The position numbers were made by a program, and so were the translations under genes. Shown in pieces: positions 7,250 through 7,275 of a stretch of 7,275 bases of DNA (position 1 is its first letter; each line of letters begins with the position of its first letter). This DNA is from an uncultured Spongiibacteraceae bacterium (GTDB lineage Bacteria; Pseudomonadota; Gammaproteobacteria; Pseudomonadales; Dasaniaceae): assembly GCA_937969395.1 (NCBI GenBank), contig CALBVI010000076.1, positions 1 through 7,275 of the forward strand. The letters run 5' to 3'. The notes beneath the pieces are model-generated. The model made no database searches, was not told the DNA's origin, and was given only the letters and a program-made list of their open reading frames with translations.

Positions 7250-7273
7250 ATATACGTCTCTGTGGCGTATAAT
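7250..7273. promoter_or_regulatory. Dyad C (operator-like), overlapping a TATAAT box
   Basis: ATATACGTCT (7250-7259), spacer CTG, TGGCGTATAAT (7263-7273) form an imperfect dyad centred at 7261. TATACG and CGTATA pair exactly, plus one inner C-G pair. The right half contains a perfect TATAAT (7268-7273) on the + strand, so it could cover a -10 box of a cassette promoter running out of the window. The -35 is not convincing. Confidence 0.5.
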
Positions 7274-7275
7274 TA

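Larger units (their letters stand above)
6976..7275. other. Intergenic region upstream of intI: expected attI and intI promoter, no substantial gene
   Basis: By the general integron plan, attI and the divergent promoters lie immediately upstream of intI, that is, here. The 300 bases are AT-rich and hold no ORF above about a dozen codons. The only + strand match I found to the core GTTRRRY is GTTGAAT at 7188-7194, about 210 bases from the integrase start, a plausible distance for the attI crossover point. No complete attC pair of core boxes is recognisable, so I cannot show a cassette within the window. Three dyads, a degenerate fourth copy and a 12-bp inverted repeat are listed separately. 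No canonical LexA box was seen. Confidence 0.5.

Noticed and set aside
7034..7273. Dyads as a CRISPR array
   Set aside because: Only three imperfect copies with centre distances of 96 and 119 bases; repeats are palindromic with no regular spacers and no cas genes.
6976..7275. LexA (SOS) box controlling intI
   Set aside because: No CTG-N10-CAG element of the gammaproteobacterial type was found. The dyads here have CGTATAT half-sites and a different geometry.

Overview
The window looks like chromosomal DNA of a low-to-mid GC gammaproteobacterium, most likely a marine member of the Cellvibrionales or a relative. This rests on the order lptM-lysA-dapF-DUF484-xerC, a hallmark of gammaproteobacterial chromosomes, and on a GlnK close to the Pseudomonas type. 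The species cannot be named from the sequence alone.

Layout. Bases 1-29 may hold the last codons of an ammonium transporter, followed by a perfect intrinsic terminator (57-82). glnK, a PII nitrogen-signalling protein, lies on the + strand (327-665). It converges on a long minus-strand block across a shared bidirectional terminator (710-780). Read in its own direction, from right to left, that block is intI (integron integrase), lptM (small OM lipoprotein, only 58 aa), lysA, dapF, a DUF484 protein, xerC and a TudS/RudS-like DUF523 protein. All seven genes share one strand from 6975 to 756, with no convincing terminator between them. lptM assists LPS-translocon assembly, dapF and lysA are the last two steps of lysine synthesis (dapF also feeds peptidoglycan), and xerC resolves chromosome dimers. 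The rudS-like gene probably removes sulfur from thiolated uracil or 4-thiouridine.

Accessory part. intI sits where many relatives carry the divergent frataxin gene cyaY, so the integron has been placed directly upstream of a housekeeping operon. The 300 bases upstream of intI (6976-7275), where attI and the first cassette are expected, hold no substantial ORF but are full of structure. There are three related dyads with the same 3-bp spacer (centres 7046, 7142, 7261; half-site TGNCGTATAT), a fourth degenerate copy, an exact 12-bp inverted repeat bracketing 208 bp, and a small hairpin that holds the intI Shine-Dalgarno sequence in its loop. This is the least explained and most interesting part of the window.
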